Source: Sphingomonas sp. Leaf339 | GTDB taxonomy: Bacteria > Pseudomonadota > Alphaproteobacteria > Sphingomonadales > Sphingomonadaceae | Assembly (NCBI RefSeq): GCF_001426195.1 | Contig: NZ_LMRS01000023.1 | Span: 226,043-290,042 of the forward strand | DNA: 64,000 nt | Direction of reading: 5' to 3' | Part shown: one piece after another, positions 61,525-64,000 of the stretch | How positions within the stretch are numbered: the first letter of the stretch is position 1 | How the letters are laid out: each line of letters opens with the position of its first letter | Program-made: the position numbers and the translations under genes | The notes under the pieces: generated by a model | What the model was told of the DNA's origin: nothing | Seen by the model: the letters and a program-made list of their open reading frames with translations, nothing else | The model's database searches: none

Positions 61525-62432
61525 CCCTCGAACAGGCGCCGCACCGCCGCGGGCGCTCGTGCCAGCAGATCGTCGGCGAGCGCGGCACCGAGTGCGGCAC
61601 CGTCGGTGCCCTCGACATAGCCCGACACCTGTTCGGCTCCATCTTCCGACAGCAACTCACCGCGCAGCAACAGCATTTCGCCCGACAGGCTGGCCAGCGC
61701 CGCCACCGGCGAGTGGCAGTCCGCCCTGAGCGCCGCCAGCAACGCCCTCTCTGCGATGACACAGGCATGCGTCGCCGGATCATCGATCGCGGCGACGTGC
61801 GCCAGCGCCTCGACATCGTCGGCCCGCACCTCGATCCCGACCGCACCCTGCGCTGGAGCGGGTAGCATCGCGGCGGTCGGCACGGCGGTTCCCGTATCGA
61901 TGCGGCCCAGGCGGTCGAGCCCGGCGGCGGCGAGCAGCGTCGCATCGACCTCCCCCGCCGCCAGCTTGGCCAGCCGCGTATCGACATTGCCGCGAAAGAG
62001 CACGATGCTGAGGTCGGCCCGATGCCGCAGCAACTGCGCCCGCCGCCTCGGGCTGCTCGTCCCGACAACCGCGCCGGGGGGCAGCGCCTCGATCGAATCG
62101 ACGCCGATCAACCGGTCGCGCACGTCCGCGCGGGGCAGCATCGCGGCGATGCGGATTGCGGCGGGGCGCATGGTTTCGACGTCCTTCATCGAATGCACGG
62201 CGGCGTCGAGTTCGCCGGCCAGCAGCGCGCGGTCCAGTTCCTTGGTCCACAGCGCTTTGCCGCCGATATCGGCCAGCGCGCGGTCCTGCACCCGGTCGCC
62301 GGTGGTGCGGATGACCACCGTTTCGACCATGTCCGGGGTCCAGCCATGCGCGGCGCATAGCGCATCGCGGACCATGCCCGCCTGAGTGAGCGCCAGCGGT
62401 GAGCCGCGCGTGCCTAGCCTGAAACGCACCAT
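61521..62432 (-). CDS. hemC: Hydroxymethylbilane synthase (porphobilinogen deaminase)
   Basis: The 303-residue protein starts MVRFRLGTRGSPLALTQA and has VHSMKDVETMRP, GTSSPRRRAQLLRHR, LFRGNVDTRLAKL, ATLLAAAGLDRLG and the cysteine in ADCHSPVAAL that carries the dipyrromethane cofactor. It polymerises four porphobilinogens. The ATG at 62432 has AAGGG upstream; the longer frame to 62795 is antisense to tsaD and rejected. Its stop overlaps hemD; it is divergent from tsaD, as in other alphaproteobacteria. Confidence 0.96.
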   Translation of the reverse strand: MVRFRLGTRGSPLALTQAGMVRDALCAAHGWTPDMVETVVIRTTGDRVQDRALADIGGKALWTKELDRALLAGELDAAVHSMKDVETMRPAAIRIAAMLPRADVRDRLIGVDSIEALPPGAVVGTSSPRRRAQLLRHRADLSIVLFRGNVDTRLAKLAAGEVDATLLAAAGLDRLGRIDTGTAVPTAAMLPAPAQGAVGIEVRADDVEALAHVAAIDDPATHACVIAERALLAALRADCHSPVAALASLSGEMLLLRGELLSEDGAEQVSGYVEGTDGAALGAALADDLLARAPAAVRRLFEG

Positions 62433-62492
62433 CACCCTTTCTTGCCGCACGTCCGCGGCTTCGACAAGCGGCGGGCGAGCGGATAGAAGAGG

Positions 62493-63521
62493 ATGATGTT
62501 GATCCTTGGTCTGGAATCCTCCTGCGACGAGACCGCTGCCGCGCTCGTCACCGGCGATCGTCGCGTCCTTGCCCATCGTCTCGCGGGGCAGGAGGCGGCG
62601 CATGCACCCTATGGTGGCGTCGTCCCCGAAATCGCGGCGCGTGCGCATGTCGAGGCGCTGGAACCGCTGATCGCCGCCGCACTCGCCGATGCCGGGGTGG
62701 CGCTCCATCAGGTCGATGCGATCGCCGCCACCGCCGGCCCCGGCCTGATCGGCGGCGTCATGGTCGGCCTGGTGACGGGCAAGGCGCTGGCGCATGCGGT
62801 CGGCAAGCCGCTAATCGCGGTCAATCATCTGGAGGGTCATGCGCTCAGCCCGCGGCTGTCTGATCCGGACCTTGAGTTCCCCTATCTACTGCTTCTGGTA
62901 TCGGGCGGCCATTGCCAGTTGTTGCTGGTCGAGGGCGTCGGGCGATACCGGCGGCTGGCGACGACGATCGACGATGCGGCGGGCGAGGCGTTCGACAAGA
63001 CCGCCAAGCTGCTCGGCCTCGGCTTTCCCGGTGGCCCGGCGGTGGAGCGGGCGGCGCTCCTCGGCAATCCGAAGGCGGTGCCGTTGCCACGGCCGCTGAA
63101 GGGTTCTGCCGAACCGCATTTCTCGTTCGCCGGTCTGAAAAGCGCGGTCGCGCGGGCGAAGGACGATCATTCGCCGGAGGATCTGGCCGCCTCGTTTCAG
63201 GCCGCCGTGGTCGATTGCCTGCTCGACCGGACCACGCGCGCGCTGGACGCGGTGCCGCAGGCCGCAACGCTGGTCGTGGCGGGCGGCGTCGCCGCGAACA
63301 CGGCGGTGCGGACCGCGCTGGAAGGACTGGCGACCGCGCATGGCCGCCGCTTCGTCGCGCCGCCCTTGTGGTTATGCACCGATAACGCCGCGATGATCGC
63401 ATGGGCCGGGGTGGAGCGGTTCGCCGCCGGCCTGACCGATCCGCTCGACATCCCGGCGCGACCGCGCTGGCCCCTCGACCCATCGGCGGAAGCGGTGCGT
63501 GGTGCGGGAGTGAAGGCATGA
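62493..63521 (+). CDS. tsaD: tRNA N6-adenosine threonylcarbamoyltransferase TsaD
   Basis: The 342-residue protein has the ASKHA/Kae1 fold with [15 protein letters not shown], the metal histidines in [43 protein letters not shown] and [12 protein letters not shown]. It completes t6A at position 37 of ANN-reading tRNAs with TsaB/TsaE. Two ATG codons (62493, 62496) lie after GAGG. Its stop overlaps gpsA by ATGA, a common alphaproteobacterial pair. Confidence 0.97.
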   Translation: MMLILGLESSCDETAAALVTGDRRVLAHRLAGQEAAHAPYGGVVPEIAARAHVEALEPLIAAALADAGVALHQVDAIAATAGPGLIGGVMVGLVTGKALAHAVGKPLIAVNHLEGHALSPRLSDPDLEFPYLLLLVSGGHCQLLLVEGVGRYRRLATTIDDAAGEAFDKTAKLLGLGFPGGPAVERAALLGNPKAVPLPRPLKGSAEPHFSFAGLKSAVARAKDDHSPEDLAASFQAAVVDCLLDRTTRALDAVPQAATLVVAGGVAANTAVRTALEGLATAHGRRFVAPPLWLCTDNAAMIAWAGVERFAAGLTDPLDIPARPRWPLDPSAEAVRGAGVKA

Positions 63522-64000
63522 AGATCGGTGTCATCGGCGGCGGTGCATGGGGCACGGCGCTGGCCCAGGTCGCGGCGTTCGGCGGGCAGGATGTACTGCT
63601 CTGGGCGCGCGAGGAGGCGGTGGTCGCGTCGATCAACGGCGAGCATCGCAACGCGCTGTTCCTGGCCGGTATCGACCTGTCGCCGACGATCCGGGCGACC
63701 GGCGATCTGGGCGAACTGGCGGACCGAGACGCCATTCTGGTGGTCGCCCCGGCACAACATGTCGGCGCGGTGCTGGCAGAGACGCCGGTCGGCACCACGC
63801 CGCTGGTACTCTGCGCCAAGGGGATCGAGGCGGGCAGCAAGCGGCTGGTGGGCGAGATTGCCCGTGTCGTTCATCCGGCGGCGCCGATCGCCGTGCTGTC
63901 CGGCCCAACCTTCGCGCATGAGGTCGCGGCGGGATTGCCGACCGCGGTGACGCTAGCTTGTGAGGATGCGGGGCTGCGAACGCGGCTGTCGGACCGGCTC
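63518..64000 (+). CDS. gpsA: Glycerol-3-phosphate dehydrogenase (NAD(P)+), partial at right edge
   Basis: The first 161 codons are present. [19 protein letters not shown] is the N-terminal NAD(P) site, followed by [40 protein letters not shown] and [20 protein letters not shown], all diagnostic of GpsA. It makes sn-glycerol-3-phosphate for phospholipids. The start overlaps the tsaD stop by ATGA. The gene continues beyond the window. Confidence 0.96.
   Translation, partial: MKIGVIGGGAWGTALAQVAAFGGQDVLLWAREEAVVASINGEHRNALFLAGIDLSPTIRATGDLGELADRDAILVVAPAQHVGAVLAETPVGTTPLVLCAKGIEAGSKRLVGEIARVVHPAAPIAVLSGPTFAHEVAAGLPTAVTLACEDAGLRTRLSDRL

Overview
The window looks like a chromosomal segment of a Sphingomonas-like alphaproteobacterium. 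The evidence is very high GC content, small DUF families typical of sphingomonads (DUF6481, DUF3297, DUF1489, DUF6127), PEPxxWA-type sorting signals, a CDC48-type AAA ATPase, the hemC/tsaD/gpsA neighbourhood, and a gene-transfer-agent-like (GTA) head-tail cluster of the Rhodobacter capsulatus (RcGTA) type. Most genes are packed with ATGA or GTGA overlaps.

Left part (1-12.8 kb): a leftward argH-lptM-like-lysA-siroheme synthase run; a TlpA-like lipoprotein divergent from argH; an acyltransferase; tRNA-Gln(CTG) with a clear promoter; ppx-rlmE; rpoZ; a phospholipase-D family protein; a spermidine-synthase-like methyltransferase; DUF6481; a phospholipid methyltransferase-like gene; a secreted protein; and a small monooxygenase gene cut by an in-frame TGA. 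Middle-left (12.8-35.6 kb): a CDC48 ATPase, a LysR regulator, an OmpA-like lipoprotein operon, a cyclophilin, mgtE, DUF1489, a TelA/XpaC-like pair, two PEPxxWA-CTERM proteins, typA, an AroE-like enzyme, an EVE-domain protein, a PRISE-type SDR, an ABC-F ATPase and the bioFDA operon.

35.7-48.3 kb: a compact GTA-like cluster directly behind bioA. It runs from terminase small and large subunits through portal, a DUF6127 membrane protein, prohead protease, capsid, connector, tail terminator, tail tube, chaperones and a short tape measure to a TIM-barrel/DUF2460 fusion, the g13-type hub protein, an NlpC/P60-like peptidase and a short 'megatron'. There is no integrase, repressor, replication or lysis gene, so this is not an ordinary prophage. 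Compared with RcGTA it shows an exchanged or relocated TIM-barrel module, a capsid without the N-terminal scaffolding region, a short protease, no recognisable g7, and a GNRA-capped hairpin after the capsid gene. It is the most interesting part of the window.

Right part (48.3-64 kb): a major OmpA porin with promoter and terminator; a TetR regulator facing a frameshifted DUF4188 gene; ygfZ-like and dihydroorotase genes; a leucine-degradation operon (isovaleryl-CoA dehydrogenase, methylcrotonyl-CoA carboxylase subunits) with a divergent LysR regulator; DUF72; hemC-hemD-mitofilin-like; and tsaD-gpsA running off the right edge.

Two further points: a 30-bp exact sequence occurs twice in opposite orientation about 11.5 kb apart, each time between convergent genes, and two genes are visibly broken by single-base changes. 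All function calls come from reading the translated sequence and recalled family features; no database search was run.
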